Position numbers and translations under genes: made by a program
From: CAYXDR01 sp046498185
GTDB taxonomy: Bacteria > Desulfobacterota > DSM-4660 > Desulfatiglandales > Desulfatiglandaceae
Reading direction: 5' to 3'
DNA length: 15,062 nucleotides
Assembly (NCBI GenBank): GCA_046498185.1
Contig: JAWOBE010000238.1
Coordinates: forward strand, 1-15,062
The notes under the pieces: generated by a model
What the model was told of the DNA's origin: nothing
What the model saw: only the letters and a program-made list of their open reading frames with translations
The model's database searches: none
Part shown: positions 7,142 through 13,454 of the stretch, piece after piece
Numbering within the stretch: position 1 is the stretch's first letter
Layout of the letters: each line of letters starts with the position of its first letter

Positions 7142-7644
7142 GATTCGGACTCCAGAATTTTTTTCAGGTGTTTCTTGTAGAGAGCCCTCTTTAAAGTGCT
7201 AAGATGATCGATGAAAAGAACGCCGTCCAAATGGTCTATTTCGTGCTGCAGGCAAACAGCAAGCAATTCCTCGGCGTCAAAAGACACCGGGTTACCGTGA
7301 CGGTCGAAGCCCTTGGCTTCTACTTGAAAGTTCCTGTTCACCTCAGCCGAGTAATCTCTTACGCTCAGGCAGGCCTCTTCATGAACGATGGAGCCCTCTC
7401 TGTCCACTATTTCAGGGTTGATGAGAACGGCCGGATCATGCCCGGGTTCCATGGGGGAACGATCGAACACTATAACCCTCGACAGCGACCCCACCTGGTT
7501 GGCAGCCAATCCGATACCCGGGGCGCTGTACATCGTCTCTATCATATTGTCTATCATTTCCTGAAGTGCCCCGTCGATATTCTCCACCGCAACGGCGGGT
7601 GTCTTCAGCACCGGATGAGGATACGTGATTATATCGAGCAACAT
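7138..7644 (-). CDS. def: Peptide deformylase
   Basis: A 168-residue metal-dependent hydrolase that removes the N-formyl group from nascent proteins. The three family motifs are present: GIGLAANQ (43-50), EACLS (90-94, metal ligand Cys92) and QHEIDH (133-138, ligands His134 and His138, general acid/base Glu135). The second motif is usually EGCLSVP; here Gly is Ala and the Pro is Arg (EACLSVRD), a notable but probably tolerated variation. AAGGA at 7653-7657 lies 8 bases before the ATG and supports the start. It is the first gene of the def-fmt-DUF116-rsmB cluster and is divergent from the HD-domain gene. An upstream candidate promoter is listed separately. Confidence 0.96.
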   Translation of the reverse strand: MLLDIITYPHPVLKTPAVAVENIDGALQEMIDNMIETMYSAPGIGLAANQVGSLSRVIVFDRSPMEPGHDPAVLINPEIVDREGSIVHEEACLSVRDYSAEVNRNFQVEAKGFDRHGNPVSFDAEELLAVCLQHEIDHLDGVLFIDHLSTLKRALYKKHLKKILESES

Positions 7645-7868
7645 TTTATAATTCCTTCTTTCCTATCAAAAAAATCCCAAAACTAGCCCCAAGGGTCAAA
7701 TCCATGGTCCTTAAGGCGGCCGGTTTATGGCGTGGATTATCGAAAGCTTTAAAATACAAAAAGCGCTCCGTTAAAAACCATTATTATTGATCTTATACAC
7801 CGTATGCCAAGAAATCAAGACACCGAATCAAAAAGACGCTTGACTTTTGACATCCATTCTTATCAATT
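7645..7868. promoter_or_regulatory. Divergent intergenic region def / HD gene
   Basis: For def on the minus strand, TTGATT (7813-7818) and TAAGAT (7790-7795) are 17 bases apart. This is a plausible sigma-70 promoter with a leader of about 140 bases. For the plus-strand gene, two TTGAC boxes lie 7 bases apart (TTGACT 7840-7845, TTGACA 7847-7852), but no convincing -10 box is found before the ATG at 7869, which also lacks a Shine-Dalgarno. I see no hairpin, riboswitch-like fold or small gene here. Confidence 0.4.
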
Positions 7869-8462
7869 ATGTTCATGAAACGAACCGTGGAATTTTTATT
7901 CGAAATCGGCATGCTGAAACAGACGCCTCGCACCGGTTTCCAGTTTCTCGGAACCGGTGCGGAATCGGTCGCGGGTCATTCCTTCCGGACCGCCGTCATT
8001 GGTTATACTCTAGGTTGCCTGTCCGAGGGAGCGGATCCCGCCAAGACTGCACTCATGTGTCTTTTTCATGACCTTCCCGAGGCCCGCACCGCAGATCACA
8101 ATTACGTAAACAAGCGATATGTGGAAGTTGATGAAGCCCGTGCACTAGCCGATCAAATCGAAGGTCTTCCGTTCGGTGATGACATCGCCGCGATGGTAAA
8201 AGAATTCAACGGATGCGACACGCTGGAAGCCAAGCTTGCCAAGGACGCCGACCAGCTGGATTTAATCCTCGAACTCAAGGTTCAGCTCGACTCGGGAAAC
8301 CCGAATGCAAACGAGTGGCTCACCTATGCGGTTCAAAGGCTGACCTCGGCGACCGGCAAAGCTATAGCAAAAACCATCCTTTCATCCCATAGTACCGATT
8401 GGTGGTTCGACAAAGAGACAGACTGGTGGGTCAATGCCTCTGCCGATTCAAAACGCATCTGA
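7869..8462 (+). CDS. HD-domain phosphohydrolase, YfbR/HDDC2-like (5'-deoxynucleotidase type)
   Basis: A 197-residue soluble HD-superfamily protein. The metal-binding set is visible: His37 in ESVAGHSFR, His67-Asp68 in MCLFHDLPEA and Asp128 in KDADQLD. Glu71 after HD and the overall length fit the YfbR/HDDC2 group. Known members remove the 5' phosphate from deoxynucleoside monophosphates. Substrate is an inference, since many relatives are untested. The C-terminal 50 residues contain a Trp-rich stretch (WW twice near 173-187). The start is uncertain: ATG at 7869 or 7875, neither with a ribosome site; the family usually begins a few residues before the EFLFEIG-like helix, which fits both. The gene is monocistronic by spacing, with 182 bases to the next start. 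Confidence 0.85.
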   Translation: MFMKRTVEFLFEIGMLKQTPRTGFQFLGTGAESVAGHSFRTAVIGYTLGCLSEGADPAKTALMCLFHDLPEARTADHNYVNKRYVEVDEARALADQIEGLPFGDDIAAMVKEFNGCDTLEAKLAKDADQLDLILELKVQLDSGNPNANEWLTYAVQRLTSATGKAIAKTILSSHSTDWWFDKETDWWVNASADSKRI

Positions 8463-8487
8463 CCTCCTGTGTCAGGCGAGGTGAATG

Positions 8488-8505
8488 TCGGGATTAAAAT
8501 CCCGA
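8488..8505. other. Perfect inverted repeat downstream of the HD gene
   Basis: TCGGGATT-AA-AATCCCGA, with 8-base arms, lies 26 bases after the HD-gene stop. It could end that transcript or be an operator for the next gene. No T-run follows, so a standard intrinsic terminator is not supported. Confidence 0.5.
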
Positions 8506-8568
8506 ACGACGTACAGCCTTCCATTCCTTACACCTGCAATATATAACCCGTCTTATCCTCTCACGTTC

Positions 8569-8596
8569 TTGACTTCGATCGACCGGTGATTAATAT
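8569..8596 (+). promoter_or_regulatory. Sigma-70-like promoter of the DnaJ-type gene
   Basis: TTGACT (8569-8574) and TAATAT (8591-8596) are separated by 16 bases. Transcription would begin near 8603, just before the first possible ATG (8615) and about 40 bases before the preferred one (8645). No CIRCE-like heat-shock operator was found. Confidence 0.5.
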
Positions 8597-8644
8597 TTTA
8601 TGCATAGAGATTGAATGCACAAATCGAAAGGTTATGCTCGAATC

Positions 8645-9595
8645 ATGCCAAGCAAGGATTACTATAAGATATTGGGTTTAACGAAAAATGCAACACCGGA
8701 AGAAATAAAAAAGGCTTACCGGAAGCTGGCGCTTAAATACCACCCTGACCACAACAAGGAAAACCCGGAGGCCGAAGCCAAATTCAAAGACATCAGTGAA
8801 GCTTACGCAGTGTTGAGCAATGATGAAAAGCGTCGCCAGTACGACCAGTTCGGTGCTGAAAATTTTAATAGGCGATTCTCACAGGAAGACATTTTCCGTG
8901 GAGCCGATTTTTCAAGTATTTTCAAGGAATTTGGTTTTGCTGGTGGGCCCCAGAGCATTTTCAGCCATATTTTCGGTGGCATGGGAGGATCCGGCCAGAC
9001 GACCTTCCGTACCGGGGGACCCGGGCATTTCGGCGGACCGTTCGGGGAAATGCACGGTTGTTCGGGCCGATCGAAAGGCAAGGACTTGTATGTTGAGCTG
9101 CCGGTTACGCTTGAGGAAGTAGCATCCTCCACTACCAAAACGCTGAACTATCGAGCGAATGGTCGCAGTGAATCGATTTCATTAAAAATACCGCCGGGCA
9201 TTGAGAACGGCAAAAAATTGCGTCTGTCGGGCAAAGGGGAGCCCGGGGCCAATGGTGGTATGAATGGAGATCTGTTCGTGGTGGTAAAAGTTCTTGAGCA
9301 CCCCCATTACAAACGCTTTGGAGATGATCTTCACCGAAAATACAATATCAAATTCTCCGAAGCGGCGCTCGGGACCAATCTCGAAATTCAGACGATCGAC
9401 GGCAAGAGGTTCAATTTGAAAATTCCCTCCGGCACACAGTGCAACACCAAGTTCAGCCTGAAAGGACACGGCCTTCCTCATATGAAAGGAGACGGGAGGG
9501 GGGACGCATATGCCGAAATCGTAGTGGATGTTCCCAAGAAGGTAGACGCCGAGCAGAAACGCCTGATAAAATCCCTTTCGGAGCTGGATCTCTAG
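8645..9595 (+). CDS. cbpA: Class B DnaJ homolog (CbpA-type co-chaperone)
   Basis: A 316-residue J-domain protein that stimulates the Hsp70 ATPase and holds unfolded clients. The J domain covers 1-70, with HPD at 33-35 inside KYHPDHNKE. A Gly/Phe-rich linker runs over about 93-140. The two beta-rich client-binding domains follow from about 146 to 316. The four CxxCxGxG zinc repeats of canonical DnaJ are absent, which makes it CbpA-like. Length matches E. coli CbpA (306). I prefer ATG at 8645 because the family starts MxxKDYYxILG. An in-frame ATG at 8615 adds ten residues and cannot be excluded, as neither start has a strong ribosome site (AAAGG is 13 bases before 8645). The next gene begins 3 bases after its stop, so the two are likely cotranscribed. 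Confidence 0.92.
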   Translation: MPSKDYYKILGLTKNATPEEIKKAYRKLALKYHPDHNKENPEAEAKFKDISEAYAVLSNDEKRRQYDQFGAENFNRRFSQEDIFRGADFSSIFKEFGFAGGPQSIFSHIFGGMGGSGQTTFRTGGPGHFGGPFGEMHGCSGRSKGKDLYVELPVTLEEVASSTTKTLNYRANGRSESISLKIPPGIENGKKLRLSGKGEPGANGGMNGDLFVVVKVLEHPHYKRFGDDLHRKYNIKFSEAALGTNLEIQTIDGKRFNLKIPSGTQCNTKFSLKGHGLPHMKGDGRGDAYAEIVVDVPKKVDAEQKRLIKSLSELDL

Positions 9596-9598
9596 GTC

Positions 9599-10570
9599 AT
9601 GAGGGCTCTGTGTATCTTTTCGGGCGGCCTTGACAGCATGCTGGCCGCCAGAGTGGCGGCGTCACAGGGGATTGAAGTTCTGCCGGTTTTTTTCGACACA
9701 CCTTTTTTCGAGGCCTCAAAAGCCATCAATTCGGCTCGGGACTTAAATCTGCCCCTCAACAGGGTGGACATAACCCAACGCCATATAGAAATAGTCAAAA
9801 GCCCCCGATATGGATACGGTGCCAATATGAACCCCTGCATCGATTGCCATGCATTGATGGCAAGGGTCGCCGGAGAAATGCTCACCTCGGAAACTGCGGA
9901 TTTCGTAATCACCGGGGAAGTGCTCGGCCAGCGGCCGATGAGTCAAACCAGACGTGGGATGGAAATTGTGGCTTCTGAAAGCGGGATCGAGGGACTCTTG
10001 GTGCGTCCGCTTTCAGCAAAGAACCTGCCTCCCACCATCCCCGAAAAAATGGGTTGGCTGGATAGGGACAAGCTCTTAGCTTTTCAGGGAAGATCACGCA
10101 GGCCTCAGATCCGGGCTGCCAAAAAATTTTTTATTACCCGTTACCCGGCCCCAGGCGGCGGTTGCCTCTTGACTGAGAAACGCTTCGCCGGCCGCCTGAA
10201 GGACTTGCTGGAAACAAAAGCCGACCCGTCGAGGAAAGAACTCGAAATGTTGAAATTAGGTCGGCATTTCCGGCTCGGCCCGGGCGTAAGGCTGGTCGTC
10301 GGCAGGAACAAAGGCGAAAACGAGGCTCTGACAGCCCTGGCATCTTTTGATGACAGAATGTTGGCGGCCGCCGGGATCCCCGGCCCGGTGGGAGTGCTGT
10401 CCGGAACGGTGGACCGCGCCGATATGGAAACGGCCCTGGTTATAACGCTCGCCTATAGCGATGCGCGGGATTTCGAAAAATATCCGGTAACGATCTCACA
10501 CCGTGGAACAAAAACCGAGATACTTACCCCCGTTTCGAACAAAAGGATTTTTTCCAGGCTTCTTATCTGA
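9599..10570 (+). CDS. PP-loop ATPase with C-terminal NFACT-R-like domain, putative tRNA thiolation enzyme
   Basis: A 323-residue protein. Residues 8-13 read SGGLDS, the PP-loop signature of ATP pyrophosphatases that adenylate RNA or amides (MnmA, ThiI, TtcA, NadE families). NPCIDCHALM follows with a CxxC pair (Cys80, Cys83), then TGEVLGQRPMSQ (105-116) as in ThiI/MnmA-type enzymes, and a further cysteine in APGGGCLLTE (Cys189). The C-terminal third contains VVGRNKGENEAL (233-244), which resembles the GRN...N signature of NFACT-R (DUF814) RNA-binding domains. The fusion suggests an enzyme that thiolates tRNA uridine, with the cysteines carrying sulfur. Both parts of that are inference. It follows the DnaJ-type gene by 3 bases, which probably reflects cotranscription rather than shared function. 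MnmA proper is longer and lacks this C-terminal part. Confidence 0.8.
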   Translation: MRALCIFSGGLDSMLAARVAASQGIEVLPVFFDTPFFEASKAINSARDLNLPLNRVDITQRHIEIVKSPRYGYGANMNPCIDCHALMARVAGEMLTSETADFVITGEVLGQRPMSQTRRGMEIVASESGIEGLLVRPLSAKNLPPTIPEKMGWLDRDKLLAFQGRSRRPQIRAAKKFFITRYPAPGGGCLLTEKRFAGRLKDLLETKADPSRKELEMLKLGRHFRLGPGVRLVVGRNKGENEALTALASFDDRMLAAAGIPGPVGVLSGTVDRADMETALVITLAYSDARDFEKYPVTISHRGTKTEILTPVSNKRIFSRLLI

Positions 10571-10601
10571 TTATCTCGCAAAAAGTGTCATTCTTGTCTT
10601 A

Positions 10602-10675
10602 TCGGCTTCGGAATCGGTATCGGCATCGGGGTCGAAAAGCACTAACACTCACACCAACACCGACACTAACATCAG
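10602..10675. repeat. Two adjacent degenerate hexamer arrays
   Basis: Six TCGGNN-type hexamers (TCGGCT, TCGGAA, TCGGTA, TCGGCA, TCGGGG, TCGAAA; 10602-10637) are followed, after two bases, by six CACYNA-type hexamers (CACTAA, CACTCA, CACCAA, CACCGA, CACTAA, CATCAG; 10640-10675). The first array, read on the other strand, is the CCGATN motif of the tracts at 61-76, 156-170 and 925-940. The arrays fill the gap between two convergent genes and reach the last codon region of gph. No terminator hairpin with a T-run is evident. Confidence 0.75.
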
Positions 10676-11352
10676 TTAAAAAACTTTTTTATTTCGAGTG
10701 GATCTGAAACCAGCACATCCGCCCCGGCTGCCTTCAACTCCGCTTCGTCCCGAAGCCCCCACAACACACCGACGGCACGAATCCCGGCAGCACAGGCGGT
10801 TTTCATATCCGTCGCGCTGTCACCAACATATATAAAATCCCCTGGTTCTAAATTCATATTCCGCACGGCTCTCAATGCCCCCGCGGGATCGGGTTTCATC
10901 GGAAATCCTTCCTGCTGGCCCATAACGACATGGAACGGATAACGATCGAAAAAACGGGCTACGCATTTCACGGTGAAAGCGTGAGCCTTATTCGAAAGCA
11001 CCGCAAGGCTAACGCCTTTTTTTACAAGAAAATCAAGAATATCGTAAATTCCAGGGAAAGGTCGGGTATTCCGGTCCCAGTTCGTATCGTAAGTTTCAAG
11101 AAATTCGACGGTGCACACGTCCACCGTCTCCTTTTGCCGCCGCTCGGGCGGAAGCGCCCGCTCAACCAATGTCCTGGATCCATGACCTATAAAAAAACGG
11201 TACGCCTCGACCGGATGCAACGGAAATCCGTGTTTTTTCAGAACCAGGTTCGCAGCGAAGGCAATATCATCCAGAGTGTCAAGCAAAGTCCCGTCCAGGT
11301 CGAATATAACCGCTCTCGGAGCTGTATCTTTTTCCACGGCTAAACCACACAC
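10672..11352 (-). CDS. gph: HAD-family phosphatase, phosphoglycolate phosphatase-like
   Basis: A 226-residue cytosolic HAD hydrolase. The motifs are in order: FDLDGTLLDT with Asp18 (nucleophile) and Asp20, VLSNK with Ser120, KPDP with Lys153, and YVGDSATDM with Asp178 and Asp182. The helical cap between motifs I and II (about 30-95) is the type seen in Gph/PGMB enzymes. Phosphoglycolate, formed for example during repair of oxidised DNA ends, is the best guess for substrate, but related HADs act on pyrophosphate or sugar phosphates. The start could be GTG at 11352, which overlaps the upstream 90-residue gene by 13 bases, or GTG at 11337, which leaves a 2-base gap. The latter gives a more typical N-terminus. 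Either way the two genes are coupled. Confidence 0.88.
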   Translation of the reverse strand: MCGLAVEKDTAPRAVIFDLDGTLLDTLDDIAFAANLVLKKHGFPLHPVEAYRFFIGHGSRTLVERALPPERRQKETVDVCTVEFLETYDTNWDRNTRPFPGIYDILDFLVKKGVSLAVLSNKAHAFTVKCVARFFDRYPFHVVMGQQEGFPMKPDPAGALRAVRNMNLEPGDFIYVGDSATDMKTACAAGIRAVGVLWGLRDEAELKAAGADVLVSDPLEIKKFFN

Positions 11353-11612
11353 TGCCCCAAAGGAACTATTTCCTCGACACTCACATCTTTTATCCGGGCC
11401 AGGCAGTCTCCTAAAGCATCTTCGGCGGTTGCACCGATCCCTACGAATTCCCGCTCTCCCTGTTTTACGATCAAGTTGGGAACCGCAAAGAACTTCATCT
11501 TTATCTCCCCCGCCACCACCTCGTGAAGATCAATCCGGAGGGATCCGTCTTCGCGGTTTAATTCGTAAGTTGTAACCTTCGTCAAGAATTCCTTTTCTTT
11601 CAATCGGTACAT
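11340..11612 (-). CDS. Unrecognised 90-residue protein
   Basis: I do not recognise this protein. It is supported as a gene by a near-perfect ribosome site (AAGGAG at 11618-11623, 5 bases before the ATG), a compact acidic composition without signal or membrane segments, and tight linkage to gph. The N-terminal half alternates charged and hydrophobic residues like beta strands (about 10-55). Residues 61-76 (ATAEDALGDCLARIKD) read as an amphipathic helix. Two cysteines (70, 88) are not arranged as a metal motif. The overall pattern is that of a small alpha/beta domain. No function can be named. Upstream is a cobalamin-domain relic, and a 14-base palindrome (11625-11638) directly precedes the ribosome site. 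Confidence 0.75.
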   Translation of the reverse strand: MYRLKEKEFLTKVTTYELNREDGSLRIDLHEVVAGEIKMKFFAVPNLIVKQGEREFVGIGATAEDALGDCLARIKDVSVEEIVPLGQCVV

Positions 11613-11617
11613 TATTT

Positions 11618-11638
11618 CTCCTTAGTAAATATGTTTAC
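11618..11638 (-). promoter_or_regulatory. Ribosome site and adjoining palindrome before the 90-residue gene
   Basis: AAGGAG (11618-11623, minus strand) is the ribosome binding site. One base further upstream lies the palindrome GTAAA-TATG-TTTAC (11625-11638). Its place against the ribosome site would suit an operator or a translational control hairpin. This is inference from position only. Confidence 0.45.
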
Positions 11639-11640
11639 CA

Positions 11641-11829
11641 TTAATCAATTCCCATCCGGCATTCACGAATAGCCCAAAGCTGGTATTTTTCATTAAAACT
11701 CACAGCCACGGAAACAGCACAGATATCAGCACCCTGTTTTTCAATGATTTCAGTCACATCCGGAGCAGGCGTATTTGCACCCAGATAATATACATGCCAG
11801 CCCTCACGCTCCAGCACGGCATCCGTGAG
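11641..11829 (-). pseudogene. Relic of a cobalamin (B12)-binding domain
   Basis: The gap between the glycosyltransferase and the 90-residue gene is not blank. On the minus strand a 62-codon frame reads VLEREGWHVYYLGANTPAPD, then IIEKQGADICAVSVAVSFNE, and stops at 11641. This matches the pattern of the B12-binding fold seen in MerR/CarH-type regulators and corrinoid proteins (GWxVxYLGxNxP followed by a D-x-V/C-A-x-S-V strand). The defining DxHxxG loop that carries the His ligand should lie just upstream. Instead the frame has an in-frame TAG at 11833-11835 and runs into the 3' end of the glycosyltransferase gene. There is no ribosome site or credible start. The downstream half of the domain is also cut short. 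I judge it a decayed fragment of a once longer gene. Confidence 0.75.
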
Positions 11830-11851
11830 GCGCTACCGCAGAAGACGACCG

Positions 11852-13435
11852 CTAATTGGTTTCCTTCAGCTCGAAAAGAATCATCCTGCCGGTGTCCGGA
11901 TGGCTCCATTCACCAATAATTTCCGCCCCAGGCCAATCAAGCAGTTCCTGGATCGGGAAACGATCTTCCCCCCAGCTCAATTCATCCCATAATATATAGG
12001 TTATCGCCCTCTTGTGTAATTCGGAGATAAACTGCTCTTTTACCTTTGAAAACTTCTCCCAGTGATTATCCAGTATGCGGCCGTCGAACCGGTCCGGATT
12101 CCCGATGTTCGCATAGAACGAAACCCATCGTTGGATCGAAGCCGAGGCTGAAATCATCACCGGCCCGCCAACGCTTTCAGCGGCGGCAGCCTCCCCGATC
12201 CGCCTGAACACCAATTTATCGCATTCCCGTTCCCGTAAATTCTTCGGAAGAGTCATAAGAACCAAACACACGGCAAGCAACACGGCGACTATCGGTTCGG
12301 GCGCATTCAACCGGCGTTGGAGAAAATCACGCACCGAAGCTATCCCACAGCAGAGCACGAACATCGACGGAAGAATCGACAGAGTCATATAGCGCGGAAA
12401 AATGTACCAGTGGGTGAGTTCGTGAAAATATAGCACCACCAGGCTCCCCACCGCAACCGCGCCCAGGTAAAATATTCTTCTGTCGCTTAACAAAAGTCTA
12501 AAAGCCCGGGGCAAACCCACGGCAAAAAGGAAAACCACAGGGTAAAACAATGCTTTGACAAGGCATTTGATCACCGCCCCCAGAGCGGCAAACCAAAGCA
12601 AATTAGGGGCTCCGTCCAGAAAAAGGCCTACGTTCGATCTCCCCTCCGAAAAGGCAAGTTCCTTCAGCGAAAGGCGCAGAGAGTCATATCGAATGAGAAT
12701 GTCGCTAAAAAAAGAGAGTATTTTTTTCGACCTCAAAAGTTCTCCGGCCCCTATCCCGGTGAGGGTGTTTGAAACCGCCACCGCCGCCAGAATCCCCGCC
12801 ACTGGAATCAAAAAAACAGCCAGCCCGGTCAATTTCTTCCTGGGCGCAAATAAAATAAACACTGCAGAAACACCCATAAACATCAGAGATTCGATCCTGG
12901 CCCACGATGCGAACAAAAAGCAGATGCCGCTCCACAGAAGGAACTTCAACTTCGCTTGCTCGATATAGCCCAGAAAAAAATACAACCCTAAGGCCACAAA
13001 AAAAACAGCCACCGGCTCTTTTATGACCATGCAGCTTATATCCACGAAAACCGGCATGACCGAGAAAAGCAGAAGCCCGAGGGCGGTGACAGGCCTGTCG
13101 AAAAAACGCCTCAAAAGCAGAAATATCACCAAAAGGACAGCGCTTCCAAAGAACCACGAAACCCCCATCGCCGAAACCAGCCAATTCCCGGTGAAAAAAT
13201 ACGCCCCAGCTATCAAAAACGGCTGGATGGAAAGGTAAGACATCCCAGGCGCCCAAAAGGCGTCTATCCGGCCATGGTAGAGAGCCGCGGCTTGGTGGAT
13301 GTAAACCACACCGTCAGGATTGACGACGCAGGTGTTCAGACACGCCACGACCCTGACCACACAACCCAACATTATTATGGCCGCAATGACCAAGGAATAA
13401 CGGCTTATCAAGAAAGGCGTAACCGCCCTCCGCAT
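11852..13435 (-). CDS. GT39/PMT-type membrane glycosyltransferase
   Basis: A 527-residue GT-C fold protein. It has about ten to twelve hydrophobic segments across residues 10-400 and a soluble C-terminal domain of about 120 residues on the periplasmic side. The first loop holds NPDGVVYIHQAAALYHG (39-55). Asp41 is the likely catalytic acid or metal residue of the GT39 family, and APGMSYLSIQP follows. Such enzymes move a sugar from a polyprenyl-phosphate donor to lipid A, a glycan or a protein. The acceptor cannot be read from sequence. AGAGG (13443-13447) sits 7 bases before the ATG. The gene starts 19 bases after lptG, so it is probably cotranscribed with the LPS-export permeases, which hints at an LPS-related substrate. 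Its 3' end abuts the B12-domain relic. Confidence 0.85.
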   Translation of the reverse strand: MRRAVTPFLISRYSLVIAAIIMLGCVVRVVACLNTCVVNPDGVVYIHQAAALYHGRIDAFWAPGMSYLSIQPFLIAGAYFFTGNWLVSAMGVSWFFGSAVLLVIFLLLRRFFDRPVTALGLLLFSVMPVFVDISCMVIKEPVAVFFVALGLYFFLGYIEQAKLKFLLWSGICFLFASWARIESLMFMGVSAVFILFAPRKKLTGLAVFLIPVAGILAAVAVSNTLTGIGAGELLRSKKILSFFSDILIRYDSLRLSLKELAFSEGRSNVGLFLDGAPNLLWFAALGAVIKCLVKALFYPVVFLFAVGLPRAFRLLLSDRRIFYLGAVAVGSLVVLYFHELTHWYIFPRYMTLSILPSMFVLCCGIASVRDFLQRRLNAPEPIVAVLLAVCLVLMTLPKNLRERECDKLVFRRIGEAAAAESVGGPVMISASASIQRWVSFYANIGNPDRFDGRILDNHWEKFSKVKEQFISELHKRAITYILWDELSWGEDRFPIQELLDWPGAEIIGEWSHPDTGRMILFELKETN

Positions 13436-13454
13436 TTCATAACCTCTTTCTTCT

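Noticed and set aside
8488..8505. Intrinsic terminator for the HD gene
   Set aside because: The stem is perfect but no T-run follows, so it is listed only as an inverted repeat.
10571..10671. Bidirectional terminator between convergent genes
   Set aside because: AGTGTC and GACACTTTTT can pair only over about 75 bases on the minus strand. The hexamer arrays between them form no compact stem.
12705..13256. 183-codon minus-strand frame inside the glycosyltransferase gene
   Set aside because: Its translation is Gly/Phe/Cys-rich without family resemblance and it shadows the GT39 frame.
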